Assembly: GCF_003597395.2 (NCBI RefSeq)
Contig: NC_133777.1
Span: 60,115,253 to 60,179,252 of the forward strand
DNA length: 64,000 nucleotides
Source: Chelonoidis abingdonii
Taxonomy: Eukaryota > Chordata > Testudines > Testudinidae
Reading direction: 5' to 3'
Positions 13,165 to 25,950 of this stretch are shown here, one piece after another. The position numbers and the translations under genes are program-made. Below the pieces are notes generated by a model, which saw nothing but the letters and a program-made list of their open reading frames with translations, ran no database searches and had not been told where the DNA came from. How positions within the stretch are numbered: position 1 is the stretch's first letter; each line of letters begins with the position of its first letter.

Positions 13165-16100
13165 TATTTTATATCCATTCATGGACGAGACAAGAGAACC
13201 TGGAATTGATGGAATGCTACTATAACAGTAGACCTAATGAGAGGGGATATATGAAACGAATGAGGGGACTATGGATGGACAAAAGACCTACATCCACACT
13301 TACTGAGAAAACACTAGTTACCCGAACGCTCAACATGGGTAAAGGGGAAGCTGCTCTCACGCTGGATAGACCAACTCCACGTCATCCCAGACTCAAAGAA
13401 GACCTGGAAGAACAAGTGGATGTGCAGCCCACACCTGAAGCTGAAACTTCCACTGCCACCCCCTCCATTGCAGAGCATAAGCAGCAGCGATATGAGGGTA
13501 TAAGATCAGAGAAACTAGCTACAGTCCATCCTCGAGACCGATTTACCAAGGCTCAGTGGAGAAGTACCATCAGATAGTAATGTTAGAAGACACAATAGAG
13601 CCCTCATGACAATCCCTACTACACCATAACTCAAACCAATGGAACTTAGTATAACGCACAGCCTCTGTAATGCCTGGAGATGCTTGGCTACACGATCAAG
13701 AAGAACAACAGTATGTACCCACCTGGAAAATGAGGTTGGAGGAAAGATCAAGGCGACTCGGAGAAGAATTAGTCAGCTGGTGGAACTACAGAAAGGGTGT
13801 CAGAGATTAAGGAAAGCCCTCGGCTAACTGAAAAAAATACAAGGGCTGACTCCATCTGAAGCCCTATACGACTGCTAACAAAGGCCACAGATCGGCTACC
13901 AGGCAAGAGATACACTAGAGAAGGCAGAGGCCAAAAAAAGTAAATGCCCTGTTCTCCAAAGAACCATCCAAAGTGTACTCCGAACTGCAGTGCAACACCA
14001 CAATAACATGCAAGCCACCAGCCAGCAGAAACTGAACAGTACTGGAAGAAACATATGGGAGAAGGAGAAGACTCATAACACCAGTGCAAAATGCTGAGGA
14101 CCTAGAGAACAGAGCACAGCAATCGTCCCAGAACAGAAAACCAGTCACCATCACAAGTCGAAGACATCCAGCAGCGGTCAAGAACATGAAGGAGCTGGAT
14201 AGCACCTGGACCAAAGACATGATCACACCTACTGGCTAAAGAAACTAACAGCAGTGCATGAACGCCTGCAGCACAGATGAACCAGCTGCTGAGCAAGGCT
14301 CCCACCCAAATGGCAACACAAGGAAGGACAGTGCCGAATCATGAAAGAACCCCTGCAAGGGAACAGTACCGTCCACAACTACCGACCGATAACCTGCCTC
14401 CCCACAACATGGAAAAGTCCTATCGGCATCATATGCCGCCAAGCTACAGGAACCATATGGGCCAGGACAAATACAGCTTCAGAAGGGCATTGGTAACAAC
14501 ACCAGAGGCTCAAAAAACCATTTGCTATAGATAGAGATCGCCCAAGAACTCAAGGTCCTAGACAGACCAATCAGAGGCAACAGCCTGGATTGACTATAGG
14601 AAAGCCTATGACTCAAGCCGCAACACGTGGATCTGTGAATGTCTTGTGCTAATACAGAGTTAACTAGAACACGAAGACCTTCCAAGAACTCATGGGACTA
14701 TGGAAGACAACCACTGGAAGTCAATCAAGCAGCTTGCCAAGTGGCCATCAAGTTGCGGCATAATACCAAGGTGAATGCACTGTCCCCGCTGCTGCTCTGC
14801 ATAGGCTAAACTCCCTGTAGGGGACGATGAAAGACTGTGTCACAGCCTAGCATAGGGAGTCCCTACCGCTTTCTTCGCGCCTTTGTGAAAAGCCCTGCTT
14901 GCCTAAGTGGCTGTTTCATTGTAAGGACCACAGCATGCCAGTTATAACTTGCTTTACTGGCTGAAACCAGTTGTATGGCCTTAGGCAAAGGGCGAACATA
15001 GCCTGTGGGGAAGTCCGTTTTTGCATATGTATAAGTTGCTTTTGTATTGTGTATATATAGCTGTATCCCCGGTCGCGCCTTTAAACTCCGAACCCAGGCC
15101 AAGCGTGAGCTCGGTGGCTGGGTCCCCACCTAAGTAACACAACACGCTCAGGGGTCCCCGGTTGCAAATAATCTCCGTGTTACGCTTCATGTAAGAGCCA
15201 AATAACTTACTGGGGGGATGGGCCTCCGTCCTGTGCAAAGCACTCAGGCAGTGTTTAACGGACCCCCCAGCCAAGACGCAAGGACTGGGCTACGGCTGCA
15301 AGTGTCAGGGGAGTGGATACCATCAGCCGACGCGTCGCTGGCTACATGGATGACATGCGAGCGTATGCTGTAAGAAGACGAGACTCACTCGCGAATCCCC
15401 GGACACGATCTGACAGTGGAGGGATACGTCGGGAATGTCATCGACCTGGAGAATGTGGCCAGATGGAGTGAAGAGAGGGAAGGTAGTCAAAGACTGATCG
15501 GGGTGGAACCAGCCGGGCCACATAGCAGACATACAGACCACTACAAAGTACCGTTGGCGCCACGTCACATGGAAAACCATGATGAGGAGGCAAGGAAGAC
15601 AGCAACATCCAAGTATCACCAAAGGATAGAACAGGTCCTAAGAGCAGCTTAGTGGGAAGAACAAGATCCAGCATCAACAGATACGCCCTGCCGGTCATAG
15701 ATAACCCTGCCGGTATAGCGAGCTGGCCAAGGAGGACATGGAAGCTGCCGATGTGAAGACCCCGAAGCTTACTCAACAATGCACGGGCAGGTTTCCACCC
15801 CAAGCCAACACCCAAGACTGTATACCAGCCGGAAAAGAAGGCGGGCGGGCTTGTCGATGAGATCTGTGGACGAAACCCGAACATCAGGATACATCCAGTA
15901 AGAGGCCCCCAAAGATGAGCTTGCGGAGAGAATGCCCTGAGGAGCAGCAGAACATGGGAGGAAGACCAAGCAAAGAAGTGGCCATGGCAAGACAAGAACC
16001 CTGCCATGGATGTACCATCGAACAGATAGCTGAGGTGGCTGACATTGGGAAAATCCACCAGTGCTGGAAAGGCTGGACTAAAAAGACAGCACTGAGGCAC

Positions 16101-16790
16101 TGATCATAGCAGCACAGGAACAGGCACGAGCACCAATCCATTGAAGCAGGGGTCCTACCCACATAGAGAGGACCCAAGGTGCAGACTGTGCAGAGAGCTC
16201 AGAGACAGTCCAACAAGTGGCAGGATGTAAGATCAGGCAGAACAGCAATACCACGAACGGCACAACCAAGTGCTGGCATTGTGTACCAGAACACTGCACA
16301 GCGTATTGGCTAGAGCCTCCGACAGATGGAGATTCCGCAGAGGTTGTGGAGACATAGCAGGCTAAGATTCGTGGGACTTCAGATCCAGAGGACAGGAGTA
16401 CTGGAATCAACCAGACATCGTGTAATGACAAGGACCAAGAAGACAGCGGTGGTGATAGATATAGACGTCGACAGGGACAAGCAACATCAGCAAGAAGGAA
16501 TAGAGAAGCTGGAGAAGTACCAGGGCCTGAAAGAGGAACAGAGAGGATGTTGGAAAGTGAGGCAAGGTCCCAGTGGTGGTAGGGAGCACTTGGGCTGTGA
16601 CCTCCTAAGCTGGTGAGTGGCTCCAACAGATCCCAGGAAACAACATCAAGAGCTCTCTGTCCAGAAGAGTGCAGTGCTAGGAACAGCTAAGATATTGCGC
16701 AGAACCCTCAAACTCCCAGGCCTCTGGTAGAGGACCCGAGGTTGAGGAAGACACATACCACCCACAGGGGTGAGAGGGGAATTTTTTACA
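13165..16790 (+). mobile_element. R2/R4-type LINE with restriction-like endonuclease, degraded
   Basis: A degraded non-LTR retrotransposon with one ORF that can be followed in shifting frames. In order: an N-terminal segment (LELMECYYNSRPNERGY, about 13200); a linker; the reverse transcriptase from about 14270 (AQMNQLL, then YRPITCLPTTW in another frame); an intact YMDD catalytic motif at 15343-15354; a RYALPVI segment near 15680; a Cys-X2-Cys knuckle (DPRCRLCREL, 16171-16200); then PDIV and KTAVVIDIDVD, which fit the restriction-like endonuclease core (16411-16470), and EKLEKYQGLKEE. This order (one ORF, zinc knuckle and endonuclease at the C terminus) is that of R2, R4, NeSL and Hero elements, not CR1. 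Many stops and frameshifts make it non-functional. A solo LTR interrupts it at 14838-15280. The 5' limit is uncertain; the exact clade is not settled. Confidence 0.85.
14838..15280 (+). mobile_element. Solo LTR inside the R2/R4-type LINE
   Basis: A 443-bp LTR starting TGTCACAGCC and ending AAGACGCA. The flanks AAGACTG (14831-14837) and AGGACTG (15281-15287) match at six of seven positions, consistent with a target duplication. Joining the two sides restores the LINE reading frame from NSL-GTMKDC into GYGCK. A TATATATAG box at about 15052-15060 suggests plus orientation. The base composition is richer in GC and CpG than the surrounding intron. Confidence 0.78.
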
Positions 16791-16824
16791 TATATAGATA
16801 TATATATATATAGATATAGATAGG
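16790..16824. repeat. AT-rich TATA/TAGATA microsatellite
   Basis: Alternating TATATA and TAGATA words directly after the LINE end. LINEs of this group often end in short simple repeats, so this may be the 3' tail of the insertion or a microsatellite that grew from it. Confidence 0.6.
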
Positions 16825-19454
16825 CATTTGGACTAGAGCAGGAAAATGATCTTGTGCACATTGGCCTGATTTTGGGTGGGGGGGAGGGGAGGCGCGGAGA
16901 GGAGGGAAGAGATTTGTGTGTGCCTGCACAATGTGGACACCAATTTGGGCATATAGTTCTACACTTGCAATTGTGTGCACATGTTTCTCAAAGACCTCAG
17001 CACCAAACCAATTACACAGGCAACAGGTGTCTAACATTTTGACTATTTAAGGGAACCACAGAAACACTAATATATTGCAGAAGATAGGCAAATGCCTATT
17101 ACAACAGGCTCTTAATGGGAGTCCCTCCATATTTCTGACTAGAGCATCAGGTAAAGGTAGCCATCCAGGTTTGGAATATATGACTTATCTGGTTTTTATG
17201 GATGGGCCTCTGGCCATTTATTTTACTACATTCTAAATCATGCTTCCTGCTGTCATGCTACCATAGAAACATTTTTTGTTAAAAAAATTAAATTGCAGAA
17301 CAGAAAGTCCCGGACAATGTAAGCAGTTTCTATCCTAGATACTGCAGAAATAGAGAGAATGAAAGCAATGGGGGTATGGGGGTGAAAGGAGGTTGTTTTG
17401 TTTTAGCAGGAGACAGCAACAGCAAAGTATTTTTGCAATTTAACTCTGTCATTCTTATTTTGTATCAGGTTATTTTTTCAATATATTCATTCCCATCACA
17501 AATCTGATTAAATTATTTGACATTATCAGCAAGTTACATGATTTACTGTCATAAAATATCATGATGTATCAGATTCACTTATTTCACCCATGGCTTTCAT
17601 TCACAAATGATGAGACTTTAGAAGGCAAACTCTTCCCCCCACCCCCTCCACCCCCAAAAGGGCAAAACAAAAAATAAAAAACACTGACTCTACAAATTCC
17701 ACATACCCACCAAGCAGTTTAATTCTCAAATTCCTAAACAAACACCCCGAAGCACAAAATTCATGTGTTAACTTATGCTACTTCCCTGCCAAACATATTT
17801 CAGCCACAGTACCCTGACTTGCTGTTTTATTATATTCAGTTACACATGTACTTTTGTAATAACCGATGACCAAAACATGGCTGTATTAAAATCATATCAC
17901 GCTTGCTGCAACACTAAGGGATCGTCAATTTGCACCTGCCGTCCGTATCACCTAGAGAAGCTAAAATGTGAAAAACAAAGAGGCACTCAGACATTCTTGG
18001 ACATTTGTTAGTTTGCCCATTAACAACCAAATAAACTAACATAGCAGGCATTTTCCCACCCTTTAATTTATATTTTCTAGGATTGTACCCTGAAACAAAA
18101 CTCAACAACAACAACAAGAGCTTCGTAGACTCATAATTACCTATGTTTGAGTTTCTATGACTGGCACAGAGGGTTAAATTTTTTGTCCTGAAACACTTAT
18201 CTTTAATTTTAGTAGATTTTAACTGGAAATTTAAGAAATGTTTCAACAAAACAAACAAACACTCTAGCCCAGCAGAGACAGGACATTTGGAAAAGGAGGA
18301 AAAGCTAATTATGTAAAAAATAGTAAAGGAAGTAACATCCAGAAAGGCATAATTGAAAGCACAATCATTGACATATAACATAAAAAGGTTCTCTCTCAAA
18401 CTTGTGTATTAAGTTAAAAATGAATAAGCCTTTAAAAAAAACAGACATAGCTACATTCTCTACGCTGAAAAAAAAAGTAAAAATTGTTTTACAAATCCAT
18501 GCATAATGTGTTTCTTGGTATTGAATACCCCTAAGGAGCAAACACCTGAAGAAATATTTTCCTTTCCTGTTTTTTAAATTTGGTCTCTAGTAGTAAAAAA
18601 CAGTGTTCAAACATTTATTCTACAAACTACAGAATATTCTTAAAATTAAATCAAAATCACAATGCAAATTAAACCTGGGTGTCAGAAATTAAATAAGTGT
18701 ACTACTTCCACTTTGACAATCTTCTCAAAAAGGCATCTCTATGACATCTAACAATGTCCCAGAACTGAGCTAATATAGAGTTCTTCACCTCTCAGTCCTG
18801 CAGAGAGTAATCCCTTTGGTTAAGGCTGAGGTCACTGTAACAGTACAGGGAACACAGAATTTATGTAACAGCTTGCCTTGCAGTGGGGAACTAAGAATCT
18901 ATAACCATACAGTCCCTACAACCAGAAACAGTGTGAATTAAAATGTATCTGGTTAAGTATTACTAGATGTTATTATTCTTACAGGAGAATGGTGTAAGTG
19001 ATAGTTTGGTATACAATATCCCATTATTCTTCTCATGGGGAAGTGGCTTCTGTTGAGGTTGTAGCTTCAGAGACAGAGTAATGCATTATTTCATGCATAG
19101 TATCTCTGTGATGATCTCACTCATCAGAAGAGATCAGGCTTCCCAATAAAAAAAATGCAAGCAACCATTAACACGATTTCCCAAAAAGAAAAGCCTGTAC
19201 TTTTCTGGTTAAACCCTTTGGTGCTCTCCCTTTTCTGGGAGAATCATTGCCTAGAAGCAGGCCTGGAAACAATCACCAACCGCTTAATGGTATATTTTAA
19301 GATTTATATTGACCACTAAAGATCTATTGTTTGACATGGACATTAAAATTTCCTTATCCAGGAAAAGTAAACTAAGGAGAAGAAAACAAAAAAGGAAACA
19401 TCTCCTTGTTCTTCCCATAATACAAACCCTGTCACTTTGCACCTCTCTTAAATT

Positions 19455-19570
19455 TAAAGAAAGACTTATAGAACTGTAGGACTAGAAGAGACCCTCAAGA
19501 GATCTTCTAGGCCAGTCCCCTGGACTCAAGGCAGGACTAAAGTATTATCTAGATCATTCAACATTTGGTT
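19455..19570 (-). mobile_element. CR1 LINE 3' end fragment (antisense)
   Basis: The plus strand reads AGACCCTCAAGAGATCTTCT followed by AGGCCAGTCCCCTGGACTCA. Reversed, this is the GATCT...GAGGGTCTCTTC-type 3' end of CR1. It is a short 5'-truncated copy in minus orientation without coding potential. Confidence 0.7.
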
Positions 19571-21372
19571 TTCATAGCCAGTAAGAACTTTTTATACTTG
19601 CAAGACGTACCCAATTGATGTAGGATAGTTTTTGGGGGAAAGCTACACACCCCACTTATGATGCAGATTTTTGGAAAGAGATTCACCTGAAGGTTTGCAT
19701 GAAAGATTGTTTAACCAACATATAGCATGCAGATCAGATACCTGTACTGCAATTACAATAACTTAAGTATTTTTAACATGCAACGAGTAAATCAAAATCC
19801 CATATATATTTTAGGAAATTTCTGAAAATATATTCTTCTGAGACTCTAGATTAATGTGTTTATTTTTTTTTTCAAATTTCATTCCCTTTCAAGATACTGT
19901 GGATACCAAGTAGTCCCTCTCTCCTAGCCTAAATTATCCAAGATCATACAAGAAAAAAGTTCAAACAAGAACTCTATTTTTTAATTTTGCCACCATTAAT
20001 ACAGTTAGACTGCTCTGGCAACTCTAACAATATACAAAATATACAGGCAACATTACAGTATATGTTCAAAGAAATACTTGACTGTTAATTTAATAAGTGC
20101 CTACAAAGTTACCTTTTTATTTGTTGACAATAAAAACACTAAGCCTTCTTTTAATCATACAAGATACACAAAGTAATTAGAAAACTAGAAACATCACTAT
20201 TGCATGAATAAATAGTATTGTTTATTTAAAAAAAGATTATTATTTCCGAGGACTATGCAGTATGAAGACTTTTATACAGTTGAGCTTATAGTTCATATTA
20301 CAGGTTTGTCCCCAACATTCTGAAAACTGACAACATACAGAGCAGATACTCACTCAGTAAAGAACAAAAGAGGCACAAAGTAGTGAAATAAATCCAACAT
20401 ATTTTTCTTAATATACTTGGTTTTCATAGAGTATTGACAAGGCTTAAACAAGAGAGAATCCTATCTGCCAAAGCTCTGAAGAATACAGAGCACAAGGAAA
20501 TTGTAATTTCCTGTACCAAAACAGGCTTCAAAGAGAACTTTGTGAAAGGGAAAGGGGGAGACAACAAAAGAGGCACCATTTTCCCTTTACTGTTTAAAAA
20601 TGTATACAATTCTGATAAATATGTTGACACGTACCAAAAATAGCAACCTAATTTATCTTGCCCCTTTTCTTTCTAGAAGCCAAACTAGAAGACTTTACAA
20701 ATTAAGCATTTAAAATGTAGGTGTATTTTAAAAAATCCCAGATACTGTAAATTTTTGTACTAATCAAGGAAAAAAAAGGAGACTTGTTCCACCAGCCAGA
20801 GTTCTGCTATATCAACATGATGCAGCTATTAGAAAATTAGACTTCCATACTAGAACATGAGCAATACATAAACACACATGCATAATTTTTCTACTTATTT
20901 ATAAAGTTATTTCTGATTGTATTTATACATAATTTAGTAAAGTACTAGTCCTGTAATTGATCATTTTCATAGGGATGGATATTTAAAATAAATTCACAAG
21001 TCTTTCAGGATGTATTTTATTATTTGATATATTAATAATATATTATGGTAACAAATTAAAATGGTATGTTCAAAGAAATAGTTCAAATTTAGCAAAATTG
21101 AAACAAAAAGCAAGACGTGTACATTCTGAACCCAACATATATCAAGCCCAACTTGCATGTCTGTAGCACTAGAGATACTTGATGTTTCACTGTGCTGAAC
21201 TGAACAAACAAATTGCACGTTAAGCCACAATGAAAGACAACTATGGGCCTTTTATACTAAAAAAAAATCAGGTAAGTCAAAATAAGACATCTTCAATTAT
21301 TTTAATTATGTCAAATTTAAGAACATGTGTACAACTGAAAGATTGGTGGGTTTTTTCTGCATACAAAAACTA

Positions 21373-21540
<168 letters not shown>

Positions 21541-22274
21541 TTAACAACAAAACTCCCATTTTATAAATCTTGTCTGTGGGCTAAAAAAATTCAACCTATG
21601 ACAGTTCACTGGCCTATATTTCTGCCAGAAAACAGGCTTTAGGACATACATTCAGAAGAACCATAAAACAAGTAATCTAGAATGATCTTTGCAGTTTCAC
21701 TAATGCTACTAAACTCTCTATTGTATATGCAAGCAATGTAAACAGGAAAACCTGAGATTATTACAGTAATTTAAAATCTTCATTATACATCAAATTCTAT
21801 TGCTCAAAATATACAGTTTGTTATTTTATGAGATCTAAAGGCACTGGATAACTTTAATTAGTAGCCAATTTGCAAGAGGCACTCTTTTTCTATTTTGTTT
21901 TTAATTAAATATTTTGAAAGAAAAATCAGTCTAAAAAAAAGCATCACAGGGAAAATACTTGGCCTGTAATTTCCAACCCAAGATTGCAAAACAAAGTATC
22001 AACTGAGATCCTTGCAGCTTTCAGGCACCAGCAAGTTACATTTCTTTAAAGGAACAAGAAAACCCCCCACAAACTATCAGTCCCACACACCGGCTTAACA
22101 AAGATTAATTATTAGATTATGCCATCTCCGGGTCAGCCAGATTTTAACCAGTTAAACCAATTGACCCAGCTGGTATTAGAGCATTAAATCTGGAAGTCTA
22201 GACATTACATCAAAGTTCAGGTGTGCACATTGGCTGAGTCGGACCCAACCAAGCCCTGCAGGCTGCCGCCCCTA

Positions 22275-22428
<154 letters not shown>

Positions 22429-23049
22429 CTAAGACACAGGGAGGGAAAGAGACACGCAGCACTTTACCACTGGCCTGGTGCCTACACCACTCAGTGCACG
22501 GACAGATCTGTCCCTAACAAAGAAGGGGGCTCAAGCATTTGCATCCCTTACACTGATGGGAAGGGGGGAGGGGAAATCCGAAGGGAAAGCCTCACTTTAA
22601 CAGAGCACACGGATGAGATCAGCAAGCAGCAGCTTCTCAAACTAGCCAACTCTCCTTAAGTTTCCTCTGCCTCCTTCTCTCCCCTCATTCAATTTCTACT
22701 CCACCTCAGGCAACACACACACTAGTGAGTCTGAAGTGACAGGAAGGGTTAGGTCGCCCTGGGCCAGTAAAAGGCATAAACAGATAAATAAACCGAGCAA
22801 AAGCTGGAAAATTATAGAGAGAGATTGAGTGACTCACTGTTTTCGCAACAATGGAGCTGACAAGTTGGGCTGTGGATGTGCCTCAGCAGAGCCATGTCTG
22901 CTTGAGCATTGTTATTGCCTGGTTTCCAGAGAGGGATAATTAGATTTTTCCGCACACACAATTTGCTGTAACTACCAGCTCCAGAGCCCCAAGCTGCTGC
23001 AAACAATAAATAGTCTCTGAAACCAGCTATCTGTCTTTGCACCGCAAAG

Positions 23050-24300
23050 ACACACACAAAGTGCAGCGGCCGGGCGAGGAGGTGGCGTTAGGGTCTCGCT
23101 CCTTTCCCTGCGCCGAGCAGGCTGGCGTGTGACGGGACACACACGGTGCCGCATTCCCAGCCCCTGCGAGTTTAACGAGTGCTCAGGGCTCCAGTCCTCC
23201 CGGGAGCGCCAGCTTCCTTTCCTGACAGACCATACACAAGCACCGGGGCGCATAAAACACGAGCCGGAGAACTGCTGCCCGCTAAAGCCGTGACAGAGCC
23301 CCCGACAAGACCGAGAGAACGGACCCAGAAGAGTCTCTACCCCCCGCCCCGCCAGCGTCACCCTATGCTCCTCAGAGCAGCCCCTCTACAGCCTCCCTAC
23401 CCCCAGCAGCTCCCTGGGGCCCTCAGCAGCTCCTTAGCCCTAAATGCACCCCTCTGGCCGCCACTACAGCCCCCTCAATGCACCCCTCTGCCCCCCAGAA
23501 CGGCCCCTGCCCCCAATGCACTCCATTGACCCCCTGCACGGCCCCCTGCCCCCAATGCACCCCCTCTGCCCCTCAGCACGGCCCCCTACTCCCCAGTACG
23601 GCCCCAGCTCCCAATGCACCCCCTCTGCCCCCTACACGGCCCCTCGGCCCCCTGCCCTTAGTGCGGCCCCCAGAGCAGCCCCCACCCTCCATCCTATCCC
23701 AACTTCTCCCTCCCTGCCCAAATTTACCTCCTTCCCCGCGGTGACGTCCGAACCCAGCAGGGCCGCGCTCGCGAGCGGCCGGGCCGCTGAGTGGGAGGCA
23801 GAGCCGGCCCACCCCCGCCCCCCGCTGGAAGGAACTTGTGGACTCCCCTATGCAGACATTTTTTTGCTTGCGAAGCCGCAGCACCACGTTCAAAGCTTCA
23901 GCTCCGTATCCCTCCGCGGCTGCTGGAACAGCCACAAGATTAATGCTTTGCTTAACCCTCCCCTGGCCGCGGCGTTGGCTGACTCTGAGGAGGGGTCGCC
24001 ATCGCCGCTGCTCGAGGGCGGGTTTCTCCGGCACTGGTTGGTGGCAGCGGCCTCGAGGCCTGACCCGAGCTCGCCGGGCTAGTGTCTTTGTGCGCTCAGG
24101 GCTGCCCCCAGCCCCGGGCGGGGCGGCTCCAGGGAGCCCAGGAGCGGCGGCGGCGGCAGCAGCAGCACAATGGGCCCGGCTCCGGAGTGAGCTTGGCATC
24201 GCCTGAGATGGGAGCGCCTTTGCCCGATCCCAGCGGGGAAGCTGCTGCAGCCCAGCCCGGAAAGGAGTCCCCTGCAGCGCCGCACAGAGCCGGCACAGCC
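23050..24300 (-). promoter_or_regulatory. TCF12: CpG island / TCF12 promoter region
   Basis: A GC- and CpG-rich island that contrasts sharply with the AT-rich intron. It lies just upstream of TCF12 exon 2, where the promoter is expected. It includes a GC box on the minus strand near 23810-23825 and a GCGGCGGCGG-CAGCAGCAGC stretch at about 24147-24170. The transcription start itself cannot be placed from sequence. Long open frames on both strands here are a side effect of high GC, with proline- and alanine-rich translations that resemble no family I know. Confidence 0.8.
23728..23900 (-). other. TCF12: Candidate TCF12 exon 1 (5' UTR), 3' boundary
   Basis: On the minus strand the island contains GCGGGGAAGGAG followed by the donor GTAAATTTG (GT at 23727-23726). 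It is the best donor I see between exon 2 and the island's far side, and splicing it to the exon 2 acceptor would give a non-coding leader into GACTTAATTGAAG. The donor is seen in the sequence; the role as exon 1 is inference, and the 5' limit given is arbitrary. Confidence 0.45.
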
Positions 24301-24429
24301 TGCCAACGCACACGGCCCACAGCTCTGAGCATGGCACACCACACGCCTAATCACCCCAGAGATACAGGCAGGGTTGCTGGAACAGTTTGTATAGTAGGGG
24401 TGCTGAGAGCCATTGAACCAAAGTGTAAA

Positions 24430-25950
24430 CACTGTATATAATGGGAACCACTTCACCCCCGCGGGTGCGGTAACACCTCCCGCACTCCCGTAGTTCCAGC
24501 ACCTATTGGCCCATGTCACCAATCGCCACCCCACACATCTACAGGCACGGCCCACACCATCTATAACCACTCCACAGAACAGCAGGCAGAGCCCACACCA
24601 CCCAATAACCGGCCCACAGAGCACCGAGCACGGCCCTCGCCACCGATAACTGGCCCACACAGCATCGGACATGGCCCACGCCACCTAAAACAACCCCACA
24701 CATCTACAGGTACAGCCCACACCACCTATCACCACCCCACAGAACACCAGGCAGAGCCCACACCACCAATAACCGGCCCACACAGCACCAGCCACGGCCC
24801 CCACCACCGATAACTGGCCCACGCCACCTAAAACAACCCCACACATCTACAGGTACAGCCCACACCGCCTATAACCACCTCCCAGAACACCAGGCAGAGC
24901 CCATGCCACCAATAACCAGCCCACACAGCTCCAGGCACGGCTCACGCCACCTAAAACAACCCCACACATCTACAGGCATGGCCCATGCCACCTAGAATCA
25001 TCCCACAGAACACTAGGCACGGCCCACACAGCTGATAACCACCCCACAGAGCACTGGGCACAGCCCACGCCACCAATAACCACCCCACACAGCACCTGAC
25101 ATGGCCCATGCCACCAATAACTGTCCGACACAGCACCAGGCACGGCCCATGCGACTAATAACTGTCCCACACAGCACTGTGCACAGCCCACACCCCCGAT
25201 AACCACCCCACACAGCACCGGGCATGGCCCATGCCACTAATAACCATCCCACACATCTACAGGCATGGCCCATGCCACATATAACTACCCCACGCAGCAC
25301 CAGGCACAGCCCACTCTCCCATTAACCACCCCATAGAGCACTGAGCATGGCCCACACTGCCGATAACCACCCCACACAATACTGGGCATGGCCCACAACA
25401 GTTATAGCCACCCCACACAGCACTGGGCATGGCCCACACCATCTATAACCACACTGCACCGGGCACGGCCCACTCTGCCAATAACCACCCCACAGAGCAT
25501 GGCCCATGCTGTTGATAGCAATCCCACACAGCACCAGGCATGGCCCATATCTCCGATAACCACCCCACACAGCACCAGGCATGGCCCATATCTCCGATAA
25601 CCACCCCACACAGCACCGGGCATGGCCCATACTCCCAATAACCACCCCACATAGCACTGGACGTGGCTTACGATGGCGATAGCCACCCCATATATCTACA
25701 GGCAAGGCCCACACCACCAATAACCACCCCACACAGCACTGGGCATGGCCCACGCCACCAATAACTACCCAACTCCGCACTGGGCATAACCCATGGCACC
25801 AATAACCACCCCACACATCTACAGGCATGGCTCACACAGCTGATAACCATCCTATACATCTAGAGCTATGGCCCACGCCACCTATAACTACCCCACACAT
25901 CTTCAGGAATGGTTCATGCTGCCAATAACCACCTCACAGCAACAGTATGG
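24430..25950. repeat. 41-bp minisatellite array with higher-order structure
   Basis: About 35 tandem units of 41 bp. A typical unit reads CACCCCACACAGCACCGGGC, ATGGCCCATGCCACCAATAA, then C. At the start the array has a four-unit pattern: the word CACATCTACAGG recurs at 24534, 24699, 24842 and 24965. The spacings are 165, 143 and 123 bp, meaning four units, four units less a partial deletion, and three units. Further right the pattern breaks down into single variants. Because 41 is not a multiple of three and the unit lacks stops in most frames, the minus strand is open in all three frames, giving false tryptophan- and glycine-rich proteins with a 41-residue period. Confidence 0.93.

Noticed and set aside
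12957..13577. 206-codon plus-strand frame as a cellular gene
   Set aside because: Its second half is the N-terminal part of the R2/R4-type LINE protein, and the first half is intronic sequence read through by chance.
15438..16626. Minus-strand frames of 182-220 codons opposite the LINE
   Set aside because: They are antisense shadows; the plus strand carries the recognisable reverse transcriptase and endonuclease motifs.
24079..24684. Long minus-strand frames (up to 254 codons) in and beside the CpG island
   Set aside because: They follow from high GC and repeat content, with proline- and alanine-rich translations, no domain, and overlap with frames on the other strand. The real gene here is TCF12, with short exons.
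24430..25950. CRISPR-like array
   Set aside because: The units are contiguous 41-bp tandem repeats with no unique spacers, in vertebrate DNA. This is a minisatellite.
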